64,000 nucleotides of DNA from the NCBI RefSeq assembly GCF_003999995.1, contig NZ_RJAD01000002.1, forward strand, positions 620,001 through 684,000, in the 5' to 3' direction. The notes below the pieces were generated by a model, which saw nothing but the letters and a program-made list of their open reading frames with translations, had not been told where the DNA came from and searched no databases. This document shows, piece after piece, positions 44,829 through 55,697 of this stretch. This DNA is from Microbacterium sulfonylureivorans. GTDB lineage: Bacteria > Actinomycetota > Actinomycetes > Actinomycetales > Microbacteriaceae. The first letter of the stretch is position 1. Every line of letters begins with the position of its first letter. The translations under genes were made by a program, and so were the position numbers.

Positions 44829-45455
44829 CTATGACAGTACCAGCAGGCCCGAGGTCTTCTCGCGGGCGGCGTCGAGGCGCTGCGCCACGTTCTGCCAGTT
44901 GGCGATGTTCCACACGGCCTTGACGTAGTCGGCCTTGACGTTGAGGTAGTCGAGGTAGAACGCGTGCTCCCACATGTCGAGCTGGAAGACGGGGATCGTC
45001 CCCTGCGCCGTGTTGCTCTGCTGGTCGAAGAGCTGCTGGATGATGAGCTGCTCGCCCAGCACGTCCCAGCTCAGGACGGCCCAGCCGGACCCCTGGATGC
45101 CGGTCGCGGCGGCAGTGAAGTGCGCCTGGAACTTGTCGAAGCCGCCGAAGAACTCGTCGATCGCGGCACGCAGCTCGCCCTCGGGCTCGCCACCGCCCTC
45201 AGGGGACAGATTCGTCCAGAAGATGGAGTGGTTGACGTGACCGCCGAGGTTGAAAGCGAGGTCCTTCTCGAGCTTGTTGACGTTCGCGAGATCGCCCTTC
45301 TCACGGGCCTCGGCCAGCTGGTCCAGAGCGGTGTTCGCGCCCGTGACGTATGCCTGATGGTGCTTGTCGTGGTGCAGCTGCATGATCTTGCCGCTGATGT
45401 GCGGCTCGAGCGCCGCGAAGTCGTAGGGGAGGTCGGGCAAGGTGTACTTCGCCAT
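44829..45455 (-). CDS. sodA: Superoxide dismutase (Mn/Fe type)
   Basis: A 208-residue cytosolic superoxide dismutase. The metal ligands are visible: His28 in LHHDKHH, the histidine in GGHVNHSIFW, and Asp and His in DMWEHAFYLDY. The GGHVNHS and WEHAFYL patterns fit the Mn/cambialistic type more than strict Fe enzyme, but metal choice is not proven. GGAAGAAG lies upstream of the ATG. It sits alone between phzF and gapA with its own terminator. Confidence 0.95.
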   Translation of the reverse strand: MAKYTLPDLPYDFAALEPHISGKIMQLHHDKHHQAYVTGANTALDQLAEAREKGDLANVNKLEKDLAFNLGGHVNHSIFWTNLSPEGGGEPEGELRAAIDEFFGGFDKFQAHFTAAATGIQGSGWAVLSWDVLGEQLIIQQLFDQQSNTAQGTIPVFQLDMWEHAFYLDYLNVKADYVKAVWNIANWQNVAQRLDAAREKTSGLLVLS

Positions 45456-45592
45456 GTTCTCTTCTTCCTGTCAGCGCGGCGCCGAGGCTCCCCGGCGCTG
45501 CGAGGGGACTGGTTCATCCTACTGAGGCCCAACACCCGGGCGAGGGGGTTGCTTCCCTCCGTGACGCGAACTACGACGGGAGATCGCGCCGC

Positions 45593-45598
45593 TACGAT
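45593..45598 (+). promoter_or_regulatory. Leaderless-type -10 (TACGAT) of the PhzF gene
   Basis: TACGAT ends six bases before the ATG at 45605, without a Shine-Dalgarno. Confidence 0.5.
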
Positions 45599-45604
45599 CG
45601 CGGG

Positions 45605-46444
45605 ATGACGCAACCGGCGGTGCAGCGATGGGCGGCCTTCACGAACGACCCCGCGGGCGGGAATCCCGCGGGCGTCGTGACCGGCGCCGACGAACTCGAC
45701 CCCGCCGAGATGCAGCGCATCGCCGCCGACGTCGGGTACGCCGAGACGGCGTTCGTGACCGGCACCGGGCGGAGCCGCGGCATCCGCTACTACTCGCCTG
45801 TCGCCGAGGTGCCGTTCTGCGGGCATGCGACGATCGCGTCGGCCGTCGCGCTGGCGACGGAGCTCGGCGACGGGGTGTTCTCGTTCTCCACACCGGTCGG
45901 TCCGGTGGACATCGTCACCCGGACCGACGCGGCAGGACGGTCGGCCGCGTTCACGAGCGTGGAGCCCTGGGTCCGCTTCCTTCCCGACGCCTCGCTCGAC
46001 GCGGTGCTCGACCTGATCGGGCTCACGCGCGACGACCTCGACCCCCGGCATCCGCCCCGTCTCTCCTTCGCCGGCAACGCTCACCCGCTGCTGGTCCTCG
46101 CCGACCGCAGCGCCTTCGATGCGTTCGTATTCGATCCGGACCGTGCCCGCGCCCTGATGGACGCGGAGTCCTGGCCCGCCACGATCATCGTGCTGCACGA
46201 GCTCGACGGCGGACGCTGGGAGGCCCGCAACATCTTCCCTGTGGGGAGGATCGTCGAAGACCCGGCGACGGGCGCGGCGGCGGCGGCGACCGGCGGCTAT
46301 CTGCGCGCGACCGATGCCGTCGACACTCCGGCTCGCATCGTGATCGAGCAGGGGCGCCACGTCGGGAGACCGGGCCTTCTCACGGTCGACATCCCCGTGG
46401 CCGGAGGCATCACCGTCTCGGGCACCGCGGTGCCGATCGACTGA
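45605..46444 (+). CDS. PhzF family isomerase-like protein
   Basis: A 279-residue protein of the PhzF/diaminopimelate epimerase fold. It has the N-terminal FTNDPAGGNPAGVV, the catalytic-type glutamate in VGYAETAFV, CGHATIASA near residue 75, and the DPATGAAAAATGGYL motif near the C-terminus. Most such proteins are not phenazine genes and their substrates are unknown; no phenazine cluster is here. It is the only plus-strand gene between gapA and whiA, and six bases separate its stop from the whiA stop. Confidence 0.88.
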   Translation: MTQPAVQRWAAFTNDPAGGNPAGVVTGADELDPAEMQRIAADVGYAETAFVTGTGRSRGIRYYSPVAEVPFCGHATIASAVALATELGDGVFSFSTPVGPVDIVTRTDAAGRSAAFTSVEPWVRFLPDASLDAVLDLIGLTRDDLDPRHPPRLSFAGNAHPLLVLADRSAFDAFVFDPDRARALMDAESWPATIIVLHELDGGRWEARNIFPVGRIVEDPATGAAAAATGGYLRATDAVDTPARIVIEQGRHVGRPGLLTVDIPVAGGITVSGTAVPID

Positions 46445-46450
46445 GGGCCG

Positions 46451-47428
46451 TCAGTCCTCGATGCCCGCCGGCACGGCGGACTCGGTCCCCGGCAGGCCCT
46501 CGGCGTCGGCCTTCTTGTCCGCCATCGCGAGGAGGCGCCGGATGCGGCCTGCGACGGCGTCCTTGGTGAGCGGCGGGTCGGCGTGATGGCCGAGCTCGTC
46601 GAGGCTGGCGTCGCGATGCGCGAGGCGCAGATCGCCGGCCTCTCGGAGGTGGTCGGGCACCTCGTCGCCGAGGATCTCGAGCGCCCGCTCCACCCGGGCG
46701 CACGCAGCCACCGCAGCCTGAGCCGACCGGCGCAGGTTGGCGTCGTCGAAGTTGACGAGGCGGTTCACGCCCGCCCGGACCTCACGACGCTGGCGCAGCT
46801 GGTCCCACTCGGCCGCGGCCCGCTCCGCGCCCATGGCGGCCAGTGCCGCGCGAATGGCCTCGCCCTCGCGCACGACGACACGGGGAACCCCGCGGACTTC
46901 ACGGGCCTTGCCGGGAATGCCCAGCCGGTGGGCCGCGCCGACGAGCGCCATGGCGGCCTCGGGCGACGGACAGGTGATCTCGAGCGCTGCGGAGCGGCCC
47001 GGCTCCGACAGGGAGCCCGCGGCGAGGAACGCCCCGCGCCACACGGCGGCGAGGTCGCCGCGCGACCCCGTCGTGAGCTTGTTGGGCAGCCCCCGCACGG
47101 GCCGGCGGCGCTGGTCGAGGAGGCCGGTCTGCCGGGCGAGCGTCTCTCCGCCGTCGATCACGCGCACGGCGTAGTGGCTGCCGCCGCGGGCGCCGGAGCC
47201 CTGCACGTGGACGAGCTCCGGACGCACGCCGTACAGCTCGACCAGGTCTCGCGCGGTGCGGCGGGCGAGGATGTCGGAGTCGAGCTCGGCCTCGACGGCG
47301 ACGCGGTTCGCGATCGAGTGCAGGCCGCCGGAGAACCGCAGCAGAGAGGTGAGCTCGGCCACCCGGGCCGTGGGGCGCGGGTCTCGCACGGTGATCAGCT
47401 CGGCCTTCACGTCAGCGGTCAACGACAC
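46451..47428 (-). CDS. whiA: DNA-binding protein WhiA
   Basis: A 325-residue WhiA, a sporulation or division-related DNA-binding protein conserved in Gram-positive bacteria, here in a non-sporulating relative. It has the LAGLIDADG-like N-terminal fold, with [13 protein letters not shown] and [21 protein letters not shown], and the C-terminal helix-turn-helix [23 protein letters not shown]. It starts with GTG preceded by AAGGAG. It follows rapZ, uvrC and uvrA in the classic order. Confidence 0.95.
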   Translation of the reverse strand: MSLTADVKAELITVRDPRPTARVAELTSLLRFSGGLHSIANRVAVEAELDSDILARRTARDLVELYGVRPELVHVQGSGARGGSHYAVRVIDGGETLARQTGLLDQRRRPVRGLPNKLTTGSRGDLAAVWRGAFLAAGSLSEPGRSAALEITCPSPEAAMALVGAAHRLGIPGKAREVRGVPRVVVREGEAIRAALAAMGAERAAAEWDQLRQRREVRAGVNRLVNFDDANLRRSAQAAVAACARVERALEILGDEVPDHLREAGDLRLAHRDASLDELGHHADPPLTKDAVAGRIRRLLAMADKKADAEGLPGTESAVPAGIED

Positions 47429-47497
47429 GGGACTCCTTCTCGGATGGGGGGAACGACGGTCCAGCCTACTCGGGGGCCGGACGGTTGGTGGAGCGTC

Positions 47498-48379
47498 TCA
47501 CTCGCGACCGAGGTCGCGGTGCTTCACGCGCACCGCGACTCCGGGCACGGCAGCCAGCCGCTCGGCGAGCTCGCGGGCCGTCGCGACCGAGCGGTGCTTG
47601 CCGCCGGTGCAGCCCACCGCGACCACCGAATGCCGCTTGTTCTCCCGCTGGTACCCCTCGAGCACGGGGCGGAGTGCCGTCGCGTAGGCCGCGATGAACT
47701 CCTCGGCGCCGGGCTGCCCGAGGACGAAATCGCGCACGGCCGGGTCCTCGCCGGTCAGCGGACGGAGCTCCTCGTTCCAGAACGGATTGGGCAGGAAGCG
47801 CATGTCGGCGACGAGGTCCGCGTCGGGCGGCAGGCCGTACTTGAACCCGAAGCTCAGGATCGTGAGCGTGTGGCGCGCGGCATCCGCTTCGGTGAACAGG
47901 TCGTTGACCTGGGTCGCCAGCTGATGGATGTTGTACGTCGACGTGTCGATGATGACATCGGCGCTCTCGCGCATCCCGGTCAGCCGCTCCCGCTCGAGGC
48001 GGATTCCGTCGAGGATCGTGCCGTCGTCCTGGAGCGGATGCGGTCGGCGGACCGCCTCGAACCGTCGCACCAGCACCTCGTCGGAGGCATCCAGGAACAT
48101 CAGACGGATCTGGCGCCGTTCGCGCAGTGCGCGCATGGCCTCGGGAAGCTCGGAGAACAGGTCGCGACCGCGGACGTCGACGACGACCGCCACCCGCGGC
48201 AGCACGCCCGCCGCGAGCTCGGTGAGATCGAGCAGCGGCTTCAGCATCTGCGGCGGGAGGTTGTCGACGACGTACCAGCCGAGGTCCTCCAGCGCGTTGG
48301 CGGCGGTGGACCTGCCCGCGCCGGACATGCCCGTCACGACCAGGACCTCGCCTGTCTCTCGGCGCGCTGCCTCGCTCAT
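47498..48379 (-). CDS. rapZ: RNase adapter / nucleotide-binding protein RapZ
   Basis: A 293-residue RapZ/YvcJ-family protein. The Walker A is GMSGAGRS at about residues 17-24, the Walker B-like segment VVVDVRGRD follows, and the C-terminal domain ends with [13 protein letters not shown] and [10 protein letters not shown]. In E. coli RapZ controls glmS sRNA decay; in Gram-positive bacteria its role is linked to competence and cell-wall synthesis. The ATG at 48379 is chosen because family alignments begin near [11 protein letters not shown], although the frame is open upstream. It lies between uvrC and whiA. Confidence 0.93.
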   Translation of the reverse strand: MSEAARRETGEVLVVTGMSGAGRSTAANALEDLGWYVVDNLPPQMLKPLLDLTELAAGVLPRVAVVVDVRGRDLFSELPEAMRALRERRQIRLMFLDASDEVLVRRFEAVRRPHPLQDDGTILDGIRLERERLTGMRESADVIIDTSTYNIHQLATQVNDLFTEADAARHTLTILSFGFKYGLPPDADLVADMRFLPNPFWNEELRPLTGEDPAVRDFVLGQPGAEEFIAAYATALRPVLEGYQRENKRHSVVAVGCTGGKHRSVATARELAERLAAVPGVAVRVKHRDLGRE

Positions 48380-48404
48380 GACCACCCCCGTCGTCGAGAC
48401 CACC

Positions 48405-50312
48405 CTACCCACCGGAGAGGTGCGCGTGGATCGCGGCCGCGAGCTTCGGCCCGACGCCCGGCAGTTCGGCGATCTCGTCGGGTGTCGCCTTCTTGAGGGC
48501 CGAGACCGAGCCGAAATGACGCAGGAGCGCCTTGATCCGAGCGTCGCCGAGACCGGGGACCTCGGCGAGCACGCTCTGGATGTCGCGCCGGCGGCGCCTG
48601 CGCTGATGGGTGATCGCGAACCGGTGCGCCTCGTCGCGAAGTCGCTGCAGAAGGTACAGCGACTCGGATGTGCGAGGGAGGATGACGGGGAACTCCTCCC
48701 CCGGCAGCCAGACCTCCTCGAGCCGCTTGGCGATGCCGCACAGGGCGATCTCCTGGTGCCCCGCGTCACGCAGTGCACGCGCCGCGGCCTCGACCTGGGG
48801 CTTTCCGCCGTCGACGACGAGAAGCTGGGGACGGTACGCGAAGCGCGCGCGCTTGCGCTCGGTCACCACCTCGCCGTCGGCCGTCGGCTCCACCCGCTCC
48901 GGCTCGTTCTCCTCGGGCCGGTCGAGATAGGCGAGACGCCGGCGCAGCACCTGGTACAGCGAGTCGGTGTCGTCCGTGGTCTCCGGCACGCCGAAGGAGC
49001 GGTACTGGTCCTTGCGCGGAAGACCGTCCTCGAAGACGACCATCGACGCCACGACGTTGGTGCCGCCGAGGTGCGAGACATCGAAGCACTCGATGCGCAG
49101 GGGTGCCTCGGCGAGATCGAGCGCCTCCTGCAGATCTGTGAGCGCCTGGGTGCGCGCGACGTAATCGCTGGTGCGACGCGTCTTGTGCAGCATGAGCGCC
49201 TGCTGCGCGTTGAGCGACGCCGTCTTCATGAGCTCGGACTTCCGCCCCCGCTGGGCGATCTGGATCGTCACGGCCTTGCCCCGGCGCTCGCGGAGCCACT
49301 CCTCGAGATCACCCGCATCCTCCGGCATGACCGGCACGAGCACCTGTCGCGGGATGTCGGCACCCGCCGCGTTGCCGTACGTGCGCTGCAGCACCTGGTC
49401 GACGAGATCGCCGCCGGTGATGTCGAGCTCCTTCTCGATCGTCGTCGCGCGGACTCCGCGCACCCGGCCGCCGCGGATGACGAAGTGCTGCACCGTGGCG
49501 GCCAGTTCGTCCTCGGCGATCCCGAAGAGGTCGGCGTCGGTGTCGGCCGCCAGCACGAGAGCGCTCTTGCTGAGGACCGCGTCGATCGAGCTGAGGCGGT
49601 CGCGGTAGACGGCGGCGGCCTCATAGTCCATGGCGGCGGATGCCTCGCGCATCCGGGCGGTGAGCTCTCTCGTGAACCGCTGATCGCCGCCCGACATGAA
49701 GGACACGAAGTCCTCGACGATCGCCCGGTGCTCCTCGATCGACACCTTCATCGAGCAGGGGCCGCCGCAGCGCCCGATCTGCCCGGGGAAGCATGGCCGG
49801 CCGGACGCCATCGCCTTCTTGTAGGACGAGTCGCTGCACGTGCGGATCGGGAAGACCTTGATCATGAGGTCGATCGTGTCGTGGACGGCCCACACCTTCG
49901 GATAGGGGCCGAAGTACTTCGCCCCCGGAATGCGACGGTTTCGCGTGACGATCACGCGCGGCGCCTCGTCACCCAGAGTGATCGCCATGAACGGGTAGGA
50001 CTTGTCGTCCTTGTAGCGCACGTTGAAGGGCGGATCGAACTCCTTGATCCACATGTACTCCAGCTGCAGCGAGTCCACGTCGCTCGCCACGACGGTCCAC
50101 TCGACCGACGCCGCCGTCGTGACCATGCGGCGCGTGCGCTCGTGGAGCGTGTGAAGCGGGGCGAAGTAGTTCGACAGTCGGGCGCGGAGGTTCTTCGCCT
50201 TGCCGACGTAGAGCACGCGGCCGTCCCGGTCGCGGAATCGGTACACGCCGGGGTTGGTCGGGATCTCCCCCGGCTTCGGCTTGTAGGCGACCGTGGGTGC
50301 GGAGCGGGCCAT
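48405..50312 (-). CDS. uvrC: Excinuclease ABC subunit UvrC
   Basis: A 635-residue UvrC, which makes the two incisions in nucleotide excision repair. Domains in order: GIY-YIG nuclease ([20 protein letters not shown] near residue 18), a cysteine cluster ([10 protein letters not shown]...CGGPC), the UVR motif near 210, the RNase H-like C-terminal nuclease ([11 protein letters not shown]), and the tandem helix-hairpin-helix ([13 protein letters not shown] and [12 protein letters not shown]). It starts four bases after uvrA ends. Confidence 0.97.
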   Translation of the reverse strand: MARSAPTVAYKPKPGEIPTNPGVYRFRDRDGRVLYVGKAKNLRARLSNYFAPLHTLHERTRRMVTTAASVEWTVVASDVDSLQLEYMWIKEFDPPFNVRYKDDKSYPFMAITLGDEAPRVIVTRNRRIPGAKYFGPYPKVWAVHDTIDLMIKVFPIRTCSDSSYKKAMASGRPCFPGQIGRCGGPCSMKVSIEEHRAIVEDFVSFMSGGDQRFTRELTARMREASAAMDYEAAAVYRDRLSSIDAVLSKSALVLAADTDADLFGIAEDELAATVQHFVIRGGRVRGVRATTIEKELDITGGDLVDQVLQRTYGNAAGADIPRQVLVPVMPEDAGDLEEWLRERRGKAVTIQIAQRGRKSELMKTASLNAQQALMLHKTRRTSDYVARTQALTDLQEALDLAEAPLRIECFDVSHLGGTNVVASMVVFEDGLPRKDQYRSFGVPETTDDTDSLYQVLRRRLAYLDRPEENEPERVEPTADGEVVTERKRARFAYRPQLLVVDGGKPQVEAAARALRDAGHQEIALCGIAKRLEEVWLPGEEFPVILPRTSESLYLLQRLRDEAHRFAITHQRRRRRRDIQSVLAEVPGLGDARIKALLRHFGSVSALKKATPDEIAELPGVGPKLAAAIHAHLSGG

Positions 50313-50316
50313 CGCG

Positions 50317-53217
50317 TCAGCCGGCCTTGCGGACCGCCTGCGACCCGCCCAGCACCTCGGCGAGGAACGCGCCCGTGTGGCTCGCCTCCACGCGGGCGAC
50401 CTGCTCCGGTGTTCCCGTCGCGATGATCTGGCCGCCGCCTGATCCGCCCTCGGGGCCGAGGTCGATGATCCAGTCCGCGTTCTTGATGACGTCGAGGTTG
50501 TGCTCGATCACGATGACCGAGTTCCCCTTGTCGACCAGTCCGCCGAGCACTTCGAGCAGTCGGCGCACGTCCTCGAAGTGAAGGCCGGTCGTCGGCTCGT
50601 CGAGGACATAGATGGAGCGCCCGTTCGACCGGCGCTGCAGCTCGGTCGCGAGCTTCACGCGCTGCGCCTCGCCGCCGCTGAGCGTCGTCGCCGACTGACC
50701 GAGGCGGACGTAGCCGAGGCCCACGTCGACGAGCGTCCGGAGGTAGCGGTGGATCGCCTGGATCGGCTCGAAGAACTCCGCGGCCTCGGAGATCGGCATC
50801 TCCAGCACCTCGGCGATGTTCTTGCCCTTGTAGTGGACGGCCAGCGTGTCGCGGTTGTACCGCTTGCCGTGGCAGACCTCGCAGTCGACGTACACGTCGG
50901 GGAGGAAGTTCATCTCGATCTTGATCGTGCCGTCGCCGGAGCACGCCTCGCAGCGCCCGCCCTTCACGTTGAAGCTGAAGCGCCCGGGCTGGTATCCGCG
51001 CGCCTTCGCCTCGGGCGTTTCACTGAAGAGCGTGCGGATGCGGTCGAAGACGCCGGTGTACGTCGCCGGGTTCGACCGCGGGGTGCGCCCGATGGGCCCC
51101 TGATCGACGTGGACGACCTTGTCGAGCTCCTCGGTGCCGGTCACCCGTGTGTGCTTGCCCGCGACGCGACGAGCACCGTTGAGCCGCGTGGCGAGCACCT
51201 CGTACAGGATGTCGTTCACGAGGGAGGACTTGCCGGAGCCGCTGACACCGGTCACCGCCGTGAGCACGCCGAGGGGGAAGTCGACCGTCACGTTCTGGAG
51301 GTTGTTCTCGCGTGCGCCGACGACGGTGACCTTGCGGCTCTTGTCGATCTTGCGGCGCTTCTTCGGCGTCGGGATCTCGCGTCGGCCGGCGAGGTAGTCG
51401 CCGGTGATCGAGTCGCTCTCCTTGAGGAGCTGCTCGAGGGGTCCGGAGTGCACCACCGCTCCCCCGTCGACGCCGGCCCGCGGGCCGATGTCGACGATCC
51501 AGTCGGCGGCGTGGATCGTCTCCTCGTCGTGCTCGACGACGATGAGCGTGTTGCCGAGGTCGCGCAGCGTGATCAGCGTCTCGATCAGGCGTCGGTTGTC
51601 GCGCTGGTGGAGGCCGATCGACGGCTCGTCGAGCACGTAGAGCACCCCGGTCAGCCCCGAGCCGATCTGCGTCGCGAGGCGGATGCGCTGCGCCTCACCC
51701 CCCGACAGCGAGCCGGCCGAGCGGCTGAGGTTGAGGTAGGTCAGCCCGACCTGGATGAGGAAGTCGAGCCGCACCCGGATCTCGCGGAGCACCTGCGCGC
51801 CGATCTTCGCCTCGCGCTCGGTGAGATCGAGACCGGCGAAGAACTTCTGCGCGTCGGCGAGACTCAGGCGCGAGGCCTCCGCGATCGAGTGCCCGTGCAC
51901 CTGCACGGCGAGCACCTCGGGCTTGAGGCGCGCGCCGTCGCACACCGGGCACGGCACCTCGCGGAGGAATTCCGACCATCGCTGACGCTGCGTGTCGGTC
52001 TCGGCCTGCAGGTACTGGCGCTCGATGTACGGCACGACGCCCTCGAAGCCGGACGAGTACCGCATCTCCCGTCCGTAGCGGTTCTTCCACTTGACCGTGA
52101 CCTTGTAGTCCTCGCCGCGCAGGACCGCCTCGCGGACCTCGGTGCGCAGCATCCGCCACGGGGTGTCCAGCGAGAATCCGAGGTCGTTGGAGAGCCCCTC
52201 GAGCAAGCGCTCGTAGTACTGGAAGAGACCCTTGCCCTGGGTGGTCCACGGGATCAGGACGCCCTCGCGGATCGAGAGGTCCTCGTCACCGACCATGAGC
52301 TCGACGTCGACCGACATGCGCGTTCCCAGACCGGAGCACGCGGGGCACGCTCCGAAGGGGGCGTTGAACGAGAACGTGCGCGGCTCGATCTCCGTGAGCT
52401 GCAGCGGATGCCCGTTCGGGCACGCGAGCTTCTCGGAGAAGGACTGCCACGCCTCGTCGCCCTCGAGGTCGACGAAGTTGACCTGCATGACGCCGCCGGC
52501 GAGGCCGAGAGCCGTCTCGACGGAGTCGGTGACGCGACTCAGGATGTCGGGACTGGCCACGAGGCGGTCGACGACGACGGCGATGTCGTGCTTGTAGCTC
52601 TTCTTGAGCGTGGGCGGCTCGGCGAGCTGGATCAGCTCGCCGTCGACGACGGCACGCGCATAGCCCTTGGCCGACAGCTCTTTGAAGAGGTCGACGAACT
52701 CGCCCTTCTTCTGGGTCACCACCGGCGCGACGATCTGATAGCGCGTGCGCTCAGGCAGCTCCATCAGCTGGTCGGCGATCTGCTGCACCGTCTGGCGCTG
52801 GATGACCTCGCCGCACTCCGGGCAATGGGGCACACCGATGCGCGCCCAGAGCAGGCGCATGTAGTCGTGGATCTCGGTGATCGTTCCGACCGTCGATCGC
52901 GGGTTGCGGTTGGTCGACTTCTGGTCGATCGACACGGCGGGGCTGAGGCCCTCGATGAAGTCGACGTCAGGACGGTCGACCTGGCCGAGGAACTGGCGGG
53001 CGTACGCGCTGAGCGATTCGACGTAGCGGCGCTGGCCCTCGGCGAAGATGGTGTCGAAGGCGAGGCTGGACTTGCCGGAGCCGGAGAGTCCGGTGAAGAC
53101 GACGAGCGAGTCGCGCGGGATGTCGAGATCGACGTTCTTCAGATTGTGCACGCGGGCACCGCGAACGCTGAGTTTTCCGCTGGTGTTTCCGGGCACGGCG
53201 ACAGGGACTATGGGCAC
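50317..53217 (-). CDS. uvrA: Excinuclease ABC subunit UvrA
   Basis: A 966-residue UvrA, the damage-sensing ATPase of nucleotide excision repair. It has two ABC domains ([14 protein letters not shown] near the N-terminus, [13 protein letters not shown] in the second half), [12 protein letters not shown] signatures, and zinc-binding cysteines in [11 protein letters not shown] and [11 protein letters not shown]. It starts with GTG six bases after TAAACT, with no ribosome site. A long open frame on the opposite strand is a by-product of high GC. No LexA-type box was seen. Confidence 0.97.
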   Translation of the reverse strand: MPIVPVAVPGNTSGKLSVRGARVHNLKNVDLDIPRDSLVVFTGLSGSGKSSLAFDTIFAEGQRRYVESLSAYARQFLGQVDRPDVDFIEGLSPAVSIDQKSTNRNPRSTVGTITEIHDYMRLLWARIGVPHCPECGEVIQRQTVQQIADQLMELPERTRYQIVAPVVTQKKGEFVDLFKELSAKGYARAVVDGELIQLAEPPTLKKSYKHDIAVVVDRLVASPDILSRVTDSVETALGLAGGVMQVNFVDLEGDEAWQSFSEKLACPNGHPLQLTEIEPRTFSFNAPFGACPACSGLGTRMSVDVELMVGDEDLSIREGVLIPWTTQGKGLFQYYERLLEGLSNDLGFSLDTPWRMLRTEVREAVLRGEDYKVTVKWKNRYGREMRYSSGFEGVVPYIERQYLQAETDTQRQRWSEFLREVPCPVCDGARLKPEVLAVQVHGHSIAEASRLSLADAQKFFAGLDLTEREAKIGAQVLREIRVRLDFLIQVGLTYLNLSRSAGSLSGGEAQRIRLATQIGSGLTGVLYVLDEPSIGLHQRDNRRLIETLITLRDLGNTLIVVEHDEETIHAADWIVDIGPRAGVDGGAVVHSGPLEQLLKESDSITGDYLAGRREIPTPKKRRKIDKSRKVTVVGARENNLQNVTVDFPLGVLTAVTGVSGSGKSSLVNDILYEVLATRLNGARRVAGKHTRVTGTEELDKVVHVDQGPIGRTPRSNPATYTGVFDRIRTLFSETPEAKARGYQPGRFSFNVKGGRCEACSGDGTIKIEMNFLPDVYVDCEVCHGKRYNRDTLAVHYKGKNIAEVLEMPISEAAEFFEPIQAIHRYLRTLVDVGLGYVRLGQSATTLSGGEAQRVKLATELQRRSNGRSIYVLDEPTTGLHFEDVRRLLEVLGGLVDKGNSVIVIEHNLDVIKNADWIIDLGPEGGSGGGQIIATGTPEQVARVEASHTGAFLAEVLGGSQAVRKAG

Positions 53218-53223
53218 CAGACA

Positions 53224-53229
53224 AGTTTA
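53224..53229 (-). promoter_or_regulatory. Leaderless-type -10 (TAAACT) of uvrA
   Basis: TAAACT on the minus strand ends six bases before the uvrA GTG at 53217. It sits at the foot of the terminator hairpin of the upstream nucleotidase gene. Confidence 0.5.
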
Positions 53230-53266
53230 GGCGGGGCCCCCGACATCGGCGCCGGAGACCCCGCCT
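53229..53266 (-). terminator. Terminator after the 5'-nucleotidase gene
   Basis: AGGCGGGG (53229-53236) pairs with CCCCGCCT (53259-53266) around a long GC-rich loop. Reading the minus strand, it follows the nucleotidase stop by about 10 bases and precedes the uvrA promoter. Confidence 0.55.
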
Positions 53267-53276
53267 TCACTGGTTC

Positions 53277-55568
53277 CTACCAGACGAGCACGGGGAACGT
53301 CGGGCTCTCCGACGGCTTGACCGTGTCGCTGCCGCCGTACGAGACCGAGAGCTTGTGCACGCCCCGGTCGAGCGCGGGCAGCTTGACCTTGACGATGCCG
53401 CGGTCCTTCGCGGTGAGGGTCGCCGTCGCGATCACCTCGTCACCGTCCGAGATCGTGACCTCGCCGGTGACGACGGTGCCCTTCTCGGCCACGACGATGG
53501 TGGTGAACTGCACCGAGGAGTTCCGCTTCGCGAGGAACTTGCTCGGGATGCCGAGGGTCGAGCTGTCGGCACGCTCGAACACCGTGACCGGGATCTCGAT
53601 GCTCGTCCCGCGCGGCGTCGTGACCGTCAGCGGCACCTGGACGGGTGTGCCGAACTTCGCCGTTCCGGTGATGCCCTCGGGCACGGTGACCGTGACGGTC
53701 GCCTTGCCGTTGACGTCGCTGATCGCCGTGGGCAGGGTGTTGTCGATCGCCGACGTGCCTGCGGGCTTTCCGCCGATCGTCACGTCCACGGTGGTTGCGC
53801 GGGGCTCGGTCGTCGAGAAGTCCAGTGACGAGAGCGCGATGTCGAACGAGCTGCCGACCTCGTAGCCCTGGGCACCAGCCGGCGCGGGAAGGGTGGCGCC
53901 GATCGAGCGCTGGGCGTAGTCAGGCGTGGCCGTCTTCACCTCTGCCATATAGGCCACCATCGACTCGAGGTCGACCTGACCGGTGTCGCGCTTGTTCGTG
54001 CCCTGGCCGATGGCGCCGAAGTTGTCGCCGCCGGTGCTGAGGAACGAGTTGGCGACGACCCGGTAGGACGCCGCGGGATCGATGTCGACGCCGTCCAGCG
54101 TCATCCGGAGGATGCGCGAGCCCGGAGCGGCGGCCGGGTCGAACGCGTACTCGAAGCCCTTCGAGATGCCGAGCTTGAGGAACGGGCGCTGGGCGCCGGC
54201 GGGCTGCCACTGCTGCTCGAGCGCCTGACGGATCTGGTCGCCGGTGAGCGTCAGCGTGACGAGCGTGTTCGCGAACGACTGGACGTCGGCGGCCTCCTTG
54301 TAGGTCAGCACGCCATCGGGCGCGAACGCCATGTCTGCTCGCAGACCGCCCGGGTTCATGAACGCGATCTGCGTCGCGGGGTCGGTCCGTCGCGCCGACC
54401 ACAGCTGCGCGTCGGCGACGAAGTTGCCGAGCGTCGACTCGCCACCGCGGTTCTCGGTGCCCGCTGCGAGCTTCGCGCGGTTGAAGTCGGCGGTGATCTT
54501 GCCGAGCTCGACGCCGCCCTGGACGGCCGCCTCGGCCTTGGCCACATTGACCTTGGCCAGGATCGGGTCGTCGGCGGGGACGGGGTACTGCGGCGTGGTG
54601 CCGACGTACATGTCGTACACGGTGTTGTCCATGGACAGGACGGTCTTCGTCGCCGGGTCGACCTGGATCACCATGTTGCTGAACTTCTCGCCGTACTGAC
54701 CCGACGAGATGACCGGCCGCTGGCCGGTGTCGCCCGCGTAAGGGACCTCGTGGTTGTACGCCAGGTGGGTGTGGCCGGAGACGATCGCGTTGATCTTGGG
54801 GCTCGCTCCGCTGACGATCTGTGCGAAGGCGGAGGAGTCGGTGACCGCCGCGTACGACGTGTTGGCGGCACCCTCGTGGATCAGAAGGACGAGCACGTCG
54901 GCTTCACCGTTCGCCGCGTTGCCGTCGGTCAGGCGGTCGGCAGCGCCGTTGACGCTGGCGACGATGGGGCGCACGTCCAGCTCGGTGATGCCGCCGGGGC
55001 TCACGAGCGACGGCAGCTCCTCGGTCACCGCACCGATGAAGCCCACCGAGACGTCGCCGAAGTCCTTCACCCAGGACTCGGAGAGTGCGGTCTCCTGCGT
55101 GCCCTTGAGGAACACGTTGGCCGCGATGTACTCCCAGTCGGCGGCGTCCTGGACGCGGTCGCGGAGATCGAGCCAGCCCTTGTCGAACTCGTGGTTGCCG
55201 GCCGCGCTGACCTCGAGACCCGCGTCGTTCAGCGTGTCGATCGTCGGGAGGTCCTGCTGGATGAAGGAGGTGAACGTCGACGCGCCGATCATGTCGCCGG
55301 CCGCGGCGAACACGGTGCGGTCGTTCGTGCTGCGGATCCCGTCGACCGCCTTCGCAAGAGCCGCGATGCCGCCGACCGGTGCCGCGGCCTCGATACGACC
55401 GTGGAAGTCGTTGACGGTCACGAGGTTGATCTCGAGCGGCTCGTCCGCGGCCTGGGCGGGAGCGACGGCGATCACGCCGCCGCCGAGAGCGAGAGCGCCC
55501 GCGGTGGCGACCGCGATGAGACGGCGGCGACGCGGAGCGGGGCGGTCGGGGTGGGACCTGATTCGCAT
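53277..55568 (-). CDS. Secreted 5'-nucleotidase / UDP-sugar hydrolase
   Basis: A 763-residue exported phosphoesterase that removes phosphate from nucleotides outside the cell. A signal peptide (RRRRLIAVATAGALALGGGV, cleavage near APAQA-AD) is followed by the metallophosphatase domain (VNDFHGRIE, AAGDMIGAST, GNHEFDKG, VSGHTHLAYN) and the 5'-nucleotidase C-terminal domain (NPGGLRADM, RQALEQQW), then about 170 residues of Ig-like repeats with many valines and threonines. No LPXTG anchor is seen. GAGGAAG precedes the ATG. Confidence 0.93.
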   Translation of the reverse strand: MRIRSHPDRPAPRRRRLIAVATAGALALGGGVIAVAPAQAADEPLEINLVTVNDFHGRIEAAAPVGGIAALAKAVDGIRSTNDRTVFAAAGDMIGASTFTSFIQQDLPTIDTLNDAGLEVSAAGNHEFDKGWLDLRDRVQDAADWEYIAANVFLKGTQETALSESWVKDFGDVSVGFIGAVTEELPSLVSPGGITELDVRPIVASVNGAADRLTDGNAANGEADVLVLLIHEGAANTSYAAVTDSSAFAQIVSGASPKINAIVSGHTHLAYNHEVPYAGDTGQRPVISSGQYGEKFSNMVIQVDPATKTVLSMDNTVYDMYVGTTPQYPVPADDPILAKVNVAKAEAAVQGGVELGKITADFNRAKLAAGTENRGGESTLGNFVADAQLWSARRTDPATQIAFMNPGGLRADMAFAPDGVLTYKEAADVQSFANTLVTLTLTGDQIRQALEQQWQPAGAQRPFLKLGISKGFEYAFDPAAAPGSRILRMTLDGVDIDPAASYRVVANSFLSTGGDNFGAIGQGTNKRDTGQVDLESMVAYMAEVKTATPDYAQRSIGATLPAPAGAQGYEVGSSFDIALSSLDFSTTEPRATTVDVTIGGKPAGTSAIDNTLPTAISDVNGKATVTVTVPEGITGTAKFGTPVQVPLTVTTPRGTSIEIPVTVFERADSSTLGIPSKFLAKRNSSVQFTTIVVAEKGTVVTGEVTISDGDEVIATATLTAKDRGIVKVKLPALDRGVHKLSVSYGGSDTVKPSESPTFPVLVW

Positions 55569-55697
55569 GGGGTGACTTCCTCTTGCTGGATCGGATGACA
55601 GGATGCCGGCGCCGGGGCACGCAGGTTCACCGCGATCGGGACGCCGTGTCGAGCCTAGATACCTCCGGTCGCAGGTGCCAGAGGTTTGCCGAAGAGT

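Noticed and set aside
45605..46444. Phenazine biosynthesis gene
   Set aside because: PhzF-fold proteins are widespread outside phenazine clusters and no other phz gene is present.
50500..53865. A very long open frame (over 1,100 codons) on the strand opposite uvrA
   Set aside because: It is antisense to a clearly conserved gene, codes for a Leu/Asp/Arg/Gly-rich sequence with no domain, and similar long antisense frames lie opposite many genes here because stops are rare at this GC.
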